Shown one piece after another: positions 44,901-59,900 of a stretch of 64,000 bases of DNA (its first letter is position 1; each line of letters begins with the position of its first letter). The stretch is taken from assembly GCA_037389465.1 (NCBI GenBank), contig JAZARR010000154.1, positions 4,960,001-5,024,000 of the forward strand. The letters are read 5' to 3'. A model generated the notes under the pieces. It had not been told where the DNA came from and did not search any database. It saw only the letters and a list, made by a program, of their open reading frames with translations. The DNA is from Baylisascaris procyonis. Lineage: Eukaryota > Nematoda > Chromadorea > Rhabditida > Ascarididae. Made by a program: the position numbers and the translations under genes.

Positions 44901-47900
44901 AATTCCATTTCAGTTACTTGAACCATATCGGGCACATCTCGTCAACTGCTATTTCAGGTGTTGCAACAAGGATAATGAACTGAACATACTTCTCATTTCT
45001 TCAAAATTCGCAGAACCAGTCCAACAATCACGACTTTCCCCTCCCCCTCACGTACCTCCAATTCTACTTCAGTTACTTTAACCATATCGGGCACATCTCG
45101 TCAACTGCTATTTCAAGTGTTGCAACAAGGATAACGAACCGAACATACTACTCATTTCTTCAAAATTCGCAGAACCATTCCAACAATCACGACTTCCCCC
45201 CCCCATCCCCTCACGTACCTCCAATTCCATTTCAGGTACTTGAACCATATCGGGCACATCTCGTCAACTGCTATTTCAGGTGTTGCAACAAGGATAATGA
45301 ACTGAACATACTTCTCATTTCTTCAAAATTCGCAGAACCAGTCCAACAATCACGACTTCCCCCTCCCCCTCACGTACCTCCAATTCTACTTCAGTTACTT
45401 TAACTATATCGGGCACATCTCGTCAACTGCTATTTCAAGTGTTGCAACAAGGATAACGAACCGAACATACTACTCATTTCTTCAAAATTCGCAGAACCAT
45501 TCCAACAATCACGACTTCCCCCTCCCCCTCACGTACCTCCAATTCTACTTCAGTTACTTTAACTATATCGGGCACATCTCGTCAACTGCTATTTCAAGTG
45601 TTGCAACAAGGATAACGAACCGAACATACTACTCATTTCTTCAAAATTCGCAGAACCATTCCAACAATCACGACTCCCCCCCCCATCCTTTCACGTACCT
45701 CCAATTCCATTTCAGTTACTTGAACCATATCGGGCACATCTCGTCAACTGCTATTTCAGGTGTTGCAACAAGGATAATGAACTGAACATACTTCTCATTT
45801 CTTCAAAATTCGCAGAACCAGTCCAACAATCACGACTTCCCCCTCCCCCTCACGTACCTCCAATTCTACTTCAGTTACTTTAACTATATCGGGCACATCT
45901 CGTCAACTGCTATTTCAAGTGTTGCAACAAGGATAACGAACCGAACATACTACTCATTTCTTCAAAATTCGCAGAACCATTCCAACAATCACGACTTCCC
46001 CCTCCCCCTCACGTACCTCCAATTCTACTTCAGTTACTTTAACTATATCGGGCACATCTCGTCAACTGCTATTTCAAGTGTTGCAACAAGGATAACGAAC
46101 CGAACATACTACTCATTTCTTCAAAATTCGCAGAACCATTCCAACAATCACGACTTCCCCCTCCCCCATCCTTTCACGTACCTCCAATTCCATTTCAGTT
46201 ACTTGAACCATATCGGGCACATCTCGTCAACTGCTATTTCAGGTGTTGCAACAAGGATAATGAACTGAACATACTTCTCATTTCTTCAAAATTCGCAGAA
46301 CCAGTCCAACAATCACGACTTTCCCCTCCCCCTCACGTACCTCCAATTCTACTTCAGTTACTTTAACGATATCGGGCACATCTCGTCAACTGCTATTTCA
46401 AGTGTTGCAACAAGGATAACGAACCGAACATACTACTCATTTCTTCAAAATTCGCAGAACCATTCCAACAATCACGACTTCCCCCTCCCCCTCACGTACC
46501 TCCAATTCTACTTCAGTTACTTTAACTATATCGGGCACATCTCGTCAACTGCTATTTCAAGTGTTGCAACAAGGATAACGAACCGAACATACTACTCATT
46601 TCTTCAAAATTCGCAGAACCATTCCAACAATCACGACTTCCCCCCCCATCCTTTCACGTACCTCCAATTCCATTTCAGTTACTTGAACCATATCGGGCAC
46701 ATCTCGTCAACTGCTATTTCAAGTGTTGCAACAAGGATAACGAACCGAACATACTACTCATTTCTTCAAAATTCGCAGAACCATTCCAACAATCACGACT
46801 TCCCCCTCTCCCTCACGTACCTCCAATTCTACTTCAGTTACTTTAACTATATCGGGCACATCTCGTCAACTGCTATTTCAAGTGTTGCAACAAGGATAAC
46901 GAACCGAACATACTACTCATTTCTTCAAAATTCGCAGAACCATTCCAACAATCACGACTTCCCCCCCCCATCCTTTCACGTACCTCCAATTCCATTTCAG
47001 TTACTTGAACCATATCGGGCACATCTCGTCAACTGCTATTTCAGGTGTTGCAACAAGGATAATGAACTGAACATACTTCTCATTTCTTCAAAATTCGCAG
47101 AACCAGTCCAACAATCACGACTTTCCCCTCCCCCTCACGTACCTCCAATTCTACTTCAGTTACTTTAACCATATCGGGCACATCTCGTCAACTGCTATTT
47201 CAAGTGTTGCAACAAGGATAACGAACCGAACATACTACTCATTTCTTCAAAATTCGCAGAACCATTCCAACAATCACGACTTCCCCCCCATCCCCTCACG
47301 TACCTCCAATTCCATTTCAGTTACTTGAACCATATCGGGCACATCTCGTCAACTGCTATTTCAGGTGTTGCAACAAGGATAATGAACTGAACATACTTCT
47401 CATTTCTTCAAAATTCGCAGAACCAGTCCAACAATCACGACTTCCCCCTCCCCCTCACGTACCTCCAATTCTACTTCAGTTACTTTAACTATATCGGGCA
47501 CATCTCGTCAACTGCTATTTCAAGTGTTGCAACAAGGATAACGAACCGAACATACTACTCATTTCTTCAAAATTCGCAGAACCATTCCAACAATCACGAC
47601 TTCCCCCTCCCCCTCACGTACCTCCAATTCTACTTCAGTTACTTTAACTATATCGGGCACATCTCGTCAACTGCTATTTCAAGTGTTGCAACAAGGATAA
47701 CGAACCGAACATACTACTCATTTCTTCAAAATTCGCAGAACCATTCCAACAATCACGACTCCCCCCCCCATCCTTTCACGTACCTCCAATTCCATTTCAG
47801 TTACTTGAACCATATCGGGCACATCTCGTCAACTGCTATTTCAGGTGTTGCAACAAGGATAATGAACTGAACATACTTCTCATTTCTTCAAAATTCGCAG

Positions 47901-50900
47901 AACCAGTCCAACAATCACGACTTCCCCCTCCCCCTCACGTACCTCCAATTCTACTTCAGTTACTTTAACTATATCGGGCACATCTCGTCAACTGCTATTT
48001 CAAGTGTTGCAACAAGGATAACGAACCGAACATACTACTCATTTCTTCAAAATTCGCAGAACCATTCCAACAATCACGACTTCCCCCTCCCCCTCACGTA
48101 CCTCCAATTCTACTTCAGTTACTTTAACTATATCGGGCACATCTCGTCAACTGCTATTTCAAGTGTTGCAACAAGGATAACGAACCGAACATACTACTCA
48201 TTTCTTCAAAATTCGCAGAACCATTCCAACAATCACGACTTCCCCCTCCCCCATCCTTTCACGTACCTCCAATTCCATTTCAGTTACTTGAACCATATCG
48301 GGCACATCTCGTCAACTGCTATTTCAGGTGTTGCAACAAGGATAATGAACTGAACATACTTCTCATTTCTTCAAAATTCGCAGAACCAGTCCAACAATCA
48401 CGACTTTCCCCTCCCCCTCACGTACCTCCAATTCTACTTCAGTTACTTTAACCATATCGGGCACATCTCGTCAACTGCTATTTCAAGTGTTGCAACAAGG
48501 ATAACGAACCGAACATACTACTCATTTCTTCAAAATTCGCAGAACCATTCCAACAATCACGACTCCCCCCCCCATCCTTTCACGTACCTCCAATTCCATT
48601 TCAGTTACTTGAACCATATCGGGCACATCTCGTCAACTGCTATTTCAGGTGTTGCAACAAGGATAATGAACTGAACATACTTCTCATTTCTTCAAAATTC
48701 GCAGAACCAGTCCAACAATCACGACTTCCCCCTCCCCCTCACGTACCTCCAATTCTACTTCAGTTACTTTAACTATATCGGGCACATCTCGTCAACTGCT
48801 ATTTCAAGTGTTGCAACAAGGATAACGAACCGAACATACTACTCATTTCTTCAAAATTCGCAGAACCATTCCAACAATCACGACTTCCCCCTCCCCCTCA
48901 CGTACCTCCAATTCTACTTCAGTTACTTTAACTATATCGGGCACATCTCGTCAACTGCTATTTCAAGTGTTGCAACAAGGATAACGAACCGAACATACTA
49001 CTCATTTCTTCAAAATTCGCAGAACCATTCCAACAATCACGACTTCCCCCTCCCCCCATCCTTTCACGTACCTCCAATTCCATTTCAGTTACTTGAACCA
49101 TATCGGGCACATCTCGTCAACTGCTATTTCAGGTGTTGCAACAAGGATAATGAACTGAACATACTTCTCATTTCTTCAAAATTCGCAGAACCAGTCCAAC
49201 AATCACGACTTTCCCCTCCCCCTCACGTACCTCCAATTCTACTTCAGTTACTTTAACCATATCGGGCACATCTCGTCAACTGCTATTTCAAGTGTTGCAA
49301 CAAGGATAACGAACCGAACATACTACTCATTTCTTCAAAATTCGCAGAACCATTCCAACAATCACGACTTCCCCCCCCCATCCCTCACGTACCTCCAATT
49401 CCATTTCAGTTACTTGAACCATATCGGGCACATCTCGTCAACTGCTATTTCAGGTGTTGCAACAAGGATAATGAACTGAACATACTTCTCATTTCTTCAA
49501 AATTCGCAGAACCAGTCCAACAATCACGACTTCCCCCTCCCCTCACGTACCTCCAATTCTACTTCAGTTACTTTAACTATATCGGGCACATCTCGTCAAC
49601 TGCTATTTCAAGTGTTGCAACAAGGATAACGAACCGAACATACTACTCATTTCTTCAAAATTCGCAGAACCATTCCAACAATCACGACTTCCCCCCCCAT
49701 CGCCTCACGTACCTCCAATTCCATTTCAGTTACTTGAACCATATCGGGCACATCTCGTCAACTGCTATTTCAGGTGTTGCAACAAGGATAATGAACTGAA
49801 CATACTTCTCATTTCTTCAAAATTCGCAGAACCAGTCCAACAATCACGACTTCCCCCTCCCCCTCACGTACCTCCAATTCCATTTCAGTTACTTGAACCA
49901 TATCGGGCACATCTCGTCAACTGCTATTTCAAGTGTTGCAACAAGGATAACGAACCGAACATACTACTCATTTCTTCAAAATTCGCAGAACCATTCCAAC
50001 AATCACGACTTCCCCCTCCCCCTCACGTACCTCCAATTCTACTTCAGTTACTTTAACTATATCGGGCACATCTCGTCAACTGCTATTTCAAGTGTTGCAA
50101 CAAGGATAACGAACCGAACATACTACTCATTTCTTCAAAATTCGCAGAACCATTCCAACAATCACGACTTCCCCCCCCCCATCCTTTCACGTACCTCCAA
50201 TTCCATTTCAGTTACTTGAACCATATCGGGCACATCTCGTCAACTGCTATTTCAGGTGTTGCAACAAGGATAATGAACTGAACATACTTCTCATTTCTTC
50301 AAAATTCGCAGAACCAGTCCAACAATCACGACTTTCCCCTCCCCCTCACGTACCTCCAATTCTACTTCAGTTACTTTAACCATATCGGGCACATCTCGTC
50401 AACTGCTATTTCAAGTGTTGCAACAAGGATAACGAACCGAACATACTACTCATTTCTTCAAAATTCGCAGAACCATTCCAACAATCACGACTTCCCCCCC
50501 CCCATCAACTCACGTACCTCCAATTCCATTTCAGTTACTTGAACCATATCGGGCACATCTCGTCAACTGCTATTTCAGGTGTTGCAACAAGGATAATGAA
50601 CTGAACATACTTCTCATTTCTTCAAAATTCGCAGAACCAGTCCAACAATCACGACTTCCCCCTCCCCCTCACGTACCTCCAATTCTACTTCAGTTACTTT
50701 AACTATATCGGGCACATCTCGTCAACTGCTATTTCAAGTGTTGCAACAAGGATAACGAACCGAACATACTACTCATTTCTTCAAAATTCGCAGAACCATT
50801 CCAACAATCACGACTTCCCCCTCCCCCTCACGTACCTCCAATTCTACTTCAGTTACTTTAACTATATCGGGCACATCTCGTCAACTGCTATTTCAAGTGT

Positions 50901-53900
50901 TGCAACAAGGATAACGAACCGAACATACTACTCATTTCTTCAAAATTCGCAGAACCATTCCAACAATCACGACTTCCCCCATCCTTTCACGTACCTCCAA
51001 TTCCATTTCAGTTACTTGAACCATATCGGGCACATCTCGTCAACTGCTATTTCAGGTGTTGCAACAAGGATAATGAACTGAACATACTTCTCATTTCTTC
51101 AAAATTCGCAGAACCAGTCCAACAATCACGACTTTCCCCTCTCCCTCACGTACCTCCAATTCTACTTCAGTTACTTTAACCATATCGGGCACATCTCGTC
51201 AACTGCTATTTCAAGTGTTGCAACAAGGATAACGAACCGAACATACTACTCATTTCTTCAAAATTCGCAGAACCATTCCAACAATCACGACTTCCCCCCC
51301 ATCCCCTCACGTACCTCCAATTCTACTTCAGTTACTTTAACTATATCGGGCACATCTCGTCAACTGCTATTTCAAGTGTTGCAACAAGGATAACGAACCG
51401 AACATACTACTCATTTCTTCAAAATTCGCAGAACCATTCCAACAATCACGACTTCCCCCTCCCCCTCACGTACCTCCAATTCTACTTCAGTTACTTTAAC
51501 TATATCGGGCACATCTCGTCAACTGCTATTTCAAGTGTTGCAACAAGGATAACGAACCGAACATACTACTCATTTCTTCAAAATTCGCAGAACCATTCCA
51601 ACAATCACGACTTCCCCCTCCCCCATCCTTTCAAGTACCTCCAATTCCATTTCAGTTACTTGAACCATATCGGGCACATCTCGTCAACTGCTATTTCAGG
51701 TGTTGCAACAAGGATAATGAACTGAACATACTTCTCATTTCTTCAAAATTCGCAGAACCAGTCCAACAATCACGACTTTCCCCTCCCCCTCACGTACCTC
51801 CAATTCTACTTCAGTTACTTTAACCATATCGGGCACATCTCGTCAACTGCTATTTCAAGTGTTGCAACAAGGATAACGAACCGAACATACTACTCATTTC
51901 TTCAAAATTCGCAGAACCATTCCAACAATCACGACTTCCCCCCCCCATCCCTCACGTACCTCCAATTCCATTTCAGTTACTTGAACCATATCGGGCACAT
52001 CTCGTCAACTGCTATTTCAGGTGTTGCAACAAGGATAATGAACTGAACATACTTCTCATTTCTTCAAAATTCGCAGAACCAGTCCAACAATCACGACTTC
52101 CCCCTCCCCCTCACGTACCTCCAATTCTACTTCAGTTACTTTAACTATATCGGGCACATCTCGTCAACTGCTATTTCAAGTGTTGCAACAAGGATAACGA
52201 ACCGAACATACTACTCATTTCTTCAAAATTCGCAGAACCATTCCAACAATCACGACTTTCCCCTCCCCCTCACGTACCTCCAATTCTACTTCAGTTACTT
52301 TAACCATATCGGGCACATCTCGTCAACTGCTATTTCAAGTGTTGCAACAAGGATAACGAACCGAACATACTACTCATTTCTTCAAAATTCGCAGAACCAT
52401 TCCAACAATCACGACTTCCCCCCCCCATCCTTTCACGTACCTCCAATTCCATTTCAGTTACTTTAACCATATCGGGCACATCTCGTCAACTGCTATTTCA
52501 AGTGTTGCAACAAGGATAACGAACCGAACATACTACTCATTTCTTCAAAATTCGCAGAACCGTTCCAACAATCACGACTTCCCCCCCCCCATCCTTTCAC
52601 GTACCTCCAATTCCATTTCAGTTACTTGAACCATATCGGGCACATCTCGTCAACTGCTATTTCAAGTGTTGCAACAAGGATAACGAACCGAACATACTAC
52701 TCATTTCTTCAAAATTCGCAGAACCATTCCAACAATCACGACTTCCCCCTCTCCCTCACGTACCTCCAATTCTACTTCAGTTACTTTAACTATATCGGGC
52801 ACATCTCGTCAACTGCTATTTCAAGTGTTGCAACAAGGATAACGAACCGAACATACTACTCATTTCTTCAAAATTCGCAGAACCATTCCAACAATCACGA
52901 CTTCCCCCCCCCCCATCCTTTCACGTACCTCCAATTCCATTTCAGTTACTTGAACCATATCGGGCACATCTCGTCAACTGCTATTTCAGGTGTTGCAACA
53001 AGGATAATGAACTGAACATACTTCTCATTTCTTCAAAATTCGCAGAACCAGTCCAACAATCACGACTTTCCCCTCCCCCTCACGTACCTCCAATTCTACT
53101 TCAGTTACTTTAACCATATCGGGCACATCTCGTCAACTGCTATTTCAAGTGTTGCAACAAGGATAACGAACCGAACATACTACTCATTTCTTCAAAATTC
53201 GCAGAACCATTCCAACAATCACGACTTCCCCCCCCCATCAACTCACGTACCTCCAATTCCATTTCAGTTACTTGAACCATATCGGGCACATCTCGTCAAC
53301 TGCTATTTCAGGTGTTGCAACAAGGATAATGAACTGAACATACTTCTCATTTCTTCAAAATTCGCAGAACCAGTCCAACAATCACGACTTCCCCCTCCCC
53401 CTCACGTACCTCCAATTCTACTTCAGTTACTTTAACTATATCGGGCACATCTCGTCAACTGCTATTTCAAGTGTTGCAACAAGGATAACGAACCGAACAT
53501 ACTACTCATTTCTTCAAAATTCGCAGAACCATTCCAACAATCACGACTTCCCCCTCCCCCTCACGTACCTCCAATTCTACTTCAGTTACTTTAACTATAT
53601 CGGGCACATCTCGTCAACTGCTATTTCAAGTGTTGCAACAAGGATAACGAACCGAACATACTACTCATTTCTTCAAAATTCGCAGAACCATTCCAACAAT
53701 CACGACTTCCCCCCCCCATCCTTTCACGTACCTCCAATTCCATTTCAGTTACTTGAACCATATCGGGCACATCTCGTCAACTGCTATTTCAGGTGTTGCA
53801 ACAAGGATAATGAACTGAACATACTTCTCATTTCTTCAAAATTCGCAGAACCAGTCCAACAATCACGACTTTCCCCTCCCCCTCACGTACCTCCAATTCT

Positions 53901-56900
53901 ACTTCAGTTACTTTAACCATATCGGGCACATCTCGTCAACTGCTATTTCAAGTGTTGCAACAAGGATAACGAACCGAACATACTACTCATTTCTTCAAAA
54001 TTCGCAGAACCATTCCAACAATCACGACTTCCCCCCCCATCCCCTCACGTACCTCCAATTCCATTTCAGTTACTTGAACCATATCGGGCACATCTCGTCA
54101 ACTGCTATTTCAGGTGTTGCAACAAGGATAATGAACTGAACATACTTCTCATTTCTTCAAAATTCGCAGAACCAGTCCAACAATCACGACTCCCCCTCCC
54201 CCTCACGTACCTCCAATTCTACTTCAGTTACTTTAACTATATCGGGCACATCTCGTCAACTGCTATTTCAAGTGTTGCAACAAGGATAACGAACCGAACA
54301 TACTACTCATTTCTTCAAAATTCGCAGAACCATTCCAACAATCACGACTTCCCCCCATCCCCTCACGTACCTCCAATTCCATTTCAGTTACTTGAACCAT
54401 ATCGGGCACATCTCGTCAACTGCTATTTCAGGTGTTGCAACAAGGATAATGAACTGAACATACTTCTCATTTCTTCAAAATTCGCAGAACCAGTCCAACA
54501 ATCACGACTCCCCCTCCCCCTCACGTACCTCCAATTCTACTTCAGTTACTTTAACTATATCGGGCACATCTCGTCAACTGCTATTTCAGGTGTTGCAACA
54601 AGGATAATGAACTGAACATACTTCTCATTTCTTCAAAATTCGCAGAACCAGTCCAACAATCACGACTCCCCCTCCCCCTCACGTACCTCCAATTCTACTT
54701 CAGTTACTTTAACTATATCGGGCACATCTCGTCAACTGCTATTTCAAGTGTTGCAACAAGGATAACGAACCGAACATACTACTCATTTCTTCAAAATTCG
54801 CAGAACCATTCCAACAATCACGACTTCCCCCCCCCCATCCCCTCACGTACCTCCAATTCCATTTCAGGTACTTGAACCATATCGGGCACATCTCGTCAAC
54901 TGCTATTTCAGGTGTTGCAACAAGGATAATGAACTGAACATACTTCTCATTTCTTCAAAATTCGCAGAACCAGTCCAACAATCACGACTCCCCCTCCCCC
55001 TCACGTACCTCCAATTCTACTTCAGTTACTTTAACTATATCGGGCACATCTCGTCAACTGCTATTTCAAGTGTTGCAACAAGGATAATGAACTGAACATA
55101 CTTCTCATTTCTTCAAAATTCGCAGAACCAGTCCAACAATCACGACTTCCCCCTCCCCCTCACGTACCTCCAATTCTACTTCAGTTACTTTAACTATATC
55201 GGGCACATCTCGTCAACTGCTATTTCAAGTGTTGCAACAAGGATAACGAACCGAACATACTACTCATTTCTTCAAAATTCGCAGAACCATTCCAACAATC
55301 ACGACTCCCCCCCCCCCCCATCCTTTCACGTACCTCCAATTCCATTTCAGTTACTTGAACCATATCGGGCACATCTCGTCAACTGCTATTTCAGGTGTTG
55401 CAACAAGGATAATGAACTGAACATACTTCTCATTTCTTCAAAATTCGCAGAACCATTCCAACAATCACGACTTTCCCCTCCCCCTCACGTACCTCCAATT
55501 CTACTTCAGTTACTTTAACCATATCGGGCACATCTCGTCAACTGCTATTTCAAGTGTTGCAACAAGGATAACGAACCGAACATACTACTCATTTCTTCAA
55601 AATTCGCAGAACCATTCCAACAATCACGACTTCCCCCCCCCATCCTTTCACGTACCTCCAATTCCATTTCAGTTACTTGAACCATATCGGGCACATCTCG
55701 TCAACTGCTATTTCAGGTGTTGCAACAAGGATAATGAACTGAACATACTTCTCATTTCTTCAAAATTCGCAGAACCAGTCCAACAATCACGACTTTCCCC
55801 TCCCCCTCACGTACCTCCAATTCTACTTCAGTTACTTTAACCATATCGGGCACATCTCGTCAACTGCTATTTCAAGTGTTGCAACAAGGATAACGAACCG
55901 AACATACTACTCATTTCTTCAAAATTCGCAGAACCATTCCAACAATCACGACTTCCCCCTCCCCCTCACGTACCTCCAATTCTACTTCAGTTACTTTAAC
56001 TATATCGGGCACATCTCGTCAACTGCTATTTCAAGTGTTGCAACAAGGATAACGAACCGAACATACTACTCATTTCTTCAAAATTCGCAGAACCATTCCA
56101 ACAATCACGACTTCCCCCCCCCCATCCTTTCACGTACCTCCAATTCCATTTCAGTTACTTGAACCATATCGGGCACATCTCGTCAACTGCTATTTCAGGT
56201 GTTGCAACAAGGATAATGAACTGAACATACTTCTCATTTCTTCAAAATTCGCAGAACCAGTCCAACAATCACGACTTTCCCCTCTCCCTCACGTACCTCC
56301 AATTCTACTTCAGTTACTTTAACCATATCGGGCACATCTCGTCAACTGCTATTTCAAGTGTTGCAACAAGGATAACGAACCGAACATACTACTCATTTCT
56401 TCAAAATTCGCAGAACCATTCCAACAATCACGACTTCCCCCCCATCCCCTCACGTACCTCCAATTCTACTTCAGTTACTTTAACTATATCGGGCACATCT
56501 CGTCAACTGCTATTTCAAGTGTTGCAACAAGGATAACGAACCGAACATACTACTCATTTCTTCAAAATTCGCAGAACCATTCCAACAATCACGACTTCCC
56601 CCTCCCCCTCACGTACCTCCAATTCTACTTCAGTTACTTTAACTATATCGGGCACATCTCGTCAACTGCTATTTCAAGTGTTGCAACAAGGATAACGAAC
56701 CGAACATACTACTCATTTCTTCAAAATTCGCAGAACCATTCCAACAATCACGACTTCCCCCTCCCCCATCCTTTCACGTACCTCCAATTCCATTTCAGTT
56801 ACTTGAACCATATCGGGCACATCTCGTCAACTGCTATTTCAGGTGTTGCAACAAGGATAATGAACTGAACATACTTCTCATTTCTTCAAAATTCGCAGAA

Positions 56901-59900
56901 CCAGTCCAACAATCACGACTTTCCCCTCCCCCATCCTTTCACGTACCTCCAATTCTACTTCAGTTACTTTAACCATATCGGGCACATCTCGTCAACTGCT
57001 ATTTCAAGTGTTGCAACAAGGATAACGAACCGAACATACTACTCATTTCTTCAAAATTCGCAGAACCATTCCAACAATCACGACTTCCCCCCCCCATCAA
57101 CTCACGTACCTCCAATTCCATTTCAGGTACTTGAACCATATCGGGCACATCTCGTCAACTGCTATTTCAGGTGTTGCAACAAGGATAATGAACTGAACAT
57201 ACTTCTCATTTCTTCAAAATTCGCAGAACCAGTCCAACAATCACGACTTCCCCCTCCCCCTCACGTACCTCCAATTCTACTTCAGTTACTTTAACTATAT
57301 CGGGCACATCTCGTCAACTGCTATTTCAAGTGTTGCAACAAGGATAACGAACCGAACATACTACTCATTTCTTCAAAATTCGCAGAACCATTCCAACAAT
57401 CACGACTTCCCCCTCCCCCTCACGTACCTCCAATTCTACTTCAGTTACTTTAACTATATCGGGCACATCTCGTCAACTGCTATTTCAAGTGTTGCAACAA
57501 GGATAACGAACCGAACATACTACTCATTTCTTCAAAATTCGCAGAACCATTCCAACAATCACGACTTCCCCCCCCCATCCTTTCACGTACCTCCAATTCC
57601 ATTTCAGTTACTTGAACCATATCGGGCACATCTCGTCAACTGCTATTTCAGGTGTTGCAACAAGGATAATGAACTGAACATACTTCTCATTTCTTCAAAA
57701 TTCGCAGAACCAGTCCAACAATCACGACTTTCCCCTCCCCCTCACGTACCTCCAATTCTACTTCAGTTACTTTAACCATATCGGGCACATCTCGTCAACT
57801 GCTATTTCAAGTGTTGCAACAAGGATAACGAACCGAACATACTACTCATTTCTTCAAAATTCGCAGAACCATTCCAACAATCACGACTTCCCCCCCCCAT
57901 CAACTCACGTACCTCCAATTCCATTTCAGGTACTTGAACCATATCGGGCACATCTCGTCAACTGCTATTTCAGGTGTTGCAACAAGGATAATGAACTGAA
58001 CATACTTCTCATTTCTTCAAAATTCGCAGAACCAGTCCAACAATCACGACTTCCCCCTCCCCCTCACGTACCTCCAATTCTACTTCAGTTACTTTAACTA
58101 TATCGGGCACATCTCGTCAACTGCTATTTCAAGTGTTGCAACAAGGATAACGAACCGAACATACTACTCATTTCTTCAAAATTCGCAGAACCATTCCAAC
58201 AATCACGACTTCCCCCTCCCCCTCACGTACCTCCAATTCTACTTCAGTTACTTTAACTATATCGGGCACATCTCGTCAACTGCTATTTCAAGTGTTGCAA
58301 CAAGGATAACGAACCGAACATACTACTCATTTCTTCAAAATTCGCAGAACCATTCCAACAATCACGACTTCCCCCCCCATCCTTTCACGTACCTCCAATT
58401 CCATTTCAGTTACTTGAACCATATCGGGCACATCTCGTCAACTGCTATTTCAGGTGTTGCAACAAGGATAATGAACTGAACATACTTCTCATTTCTTCAA
58501 AATTCGCAGAACCAGTCCAACAATCACGACTTTCCCCTCCCCCTCACGTACCTCCAATTCTACTTCAGTTACTTTAACCATATCGGGCACATCTCGTCAA
58601 CTGCTATTTCAAGTGTTGCAACAAGGATAACGAACCGAACATACTACTCATTTCTTCAAAATTCGCAGAACCATTCCAACAATCACGACTTCCCCCTCCC
58701 CTCACGTACCTCCAATTCTACTTCAGTTACTTTAACTATATCGGGCACATCTCGTCAACTGCTATTTCAAGTGTTGCAACAAGGATAACGAACCGAACAT
58801 ACTACTCATTTCTTCAAAATTCGCAGAACCATTCCAACAATCACGACTTCCCCCTCCCCATCCTTTCACGTACCTCCAATTCCATTTCAGTTACTTGAAC
58901 CATATCGGGCACATCTCGTCAACTGCTATTTCAGGTGTTGCAACAAGGATAATGAACTGAACATACTTCTCATTTCTTCAAAATTCGCAGAACCAGTCCA
59001 ACAATCACGACTTCCCCCTCCCCCTCACGTACCTCCAATTCTACTTCAGTTACTTTAACTATATCGGGCACATCTCGTCAACTGCTATTTCAAGTGTTGC
59101 AACAAGGATAACGAACCGAACATACTACTCATTTCTTCAAAATTCGCAGAACCATTCCAACAATCACGACTTCCCCCCATCCTTTCACGTACCTCCAATT
59201 CCATTTCAGTTACTTGAACCATATCGGGCACATCTCGTCAACTGCTATTTCAGGTGTTGCAACAAGGATAATGAACTGAACATACTTCTCATTTCTTCAA
59301 AATTCGCAGAACCAGTCCAACAATCACGACTTTCCCCTCCCCCTCACGTACCTCCAATTCTACTTCAGTTACTTTAACCATATCGGGCACATCTCGTCAA
59401 CTGCTATTTCAAGTGTTGCAACAAGGATAACGAACCGAACATACTACTCATTTCTTCAAAATTCGCAGAACCATTCCAACAATCACGACTTCCCCCCTCC
59501 CCCACACGTACCTCCAATTCTACTTCAGTTACTTTAACCATATCGGGCACATCTCGTCAACTGCTATTTCAAGTGTTGCAACAAGGATAACGAACCGAAC
59601 ATACTACTCATTTCTTCAAAATTCGCAGAACCATTCCAACAATCACGACTTCCCCCATCCCCTCACGTACCTCCAATTCCATTTCAGTTACTTGAACCAT
59701 ATCGGGCACATCTCGTCAACTGCTATTTCAGGTGTTGCAACAAGGATAATGAACTGAACATACTTCTCATTTCTTCAAAATTCGCAGAACCATTCCAACA
59801 ATCACGACTTCCCCTCCCCCTCACGTACCTCCAATTCTACTTCAGTTACTTTAACTATATCGGGCACATCTCGTCAACTGCTATTTCAAGTGTTGCAACA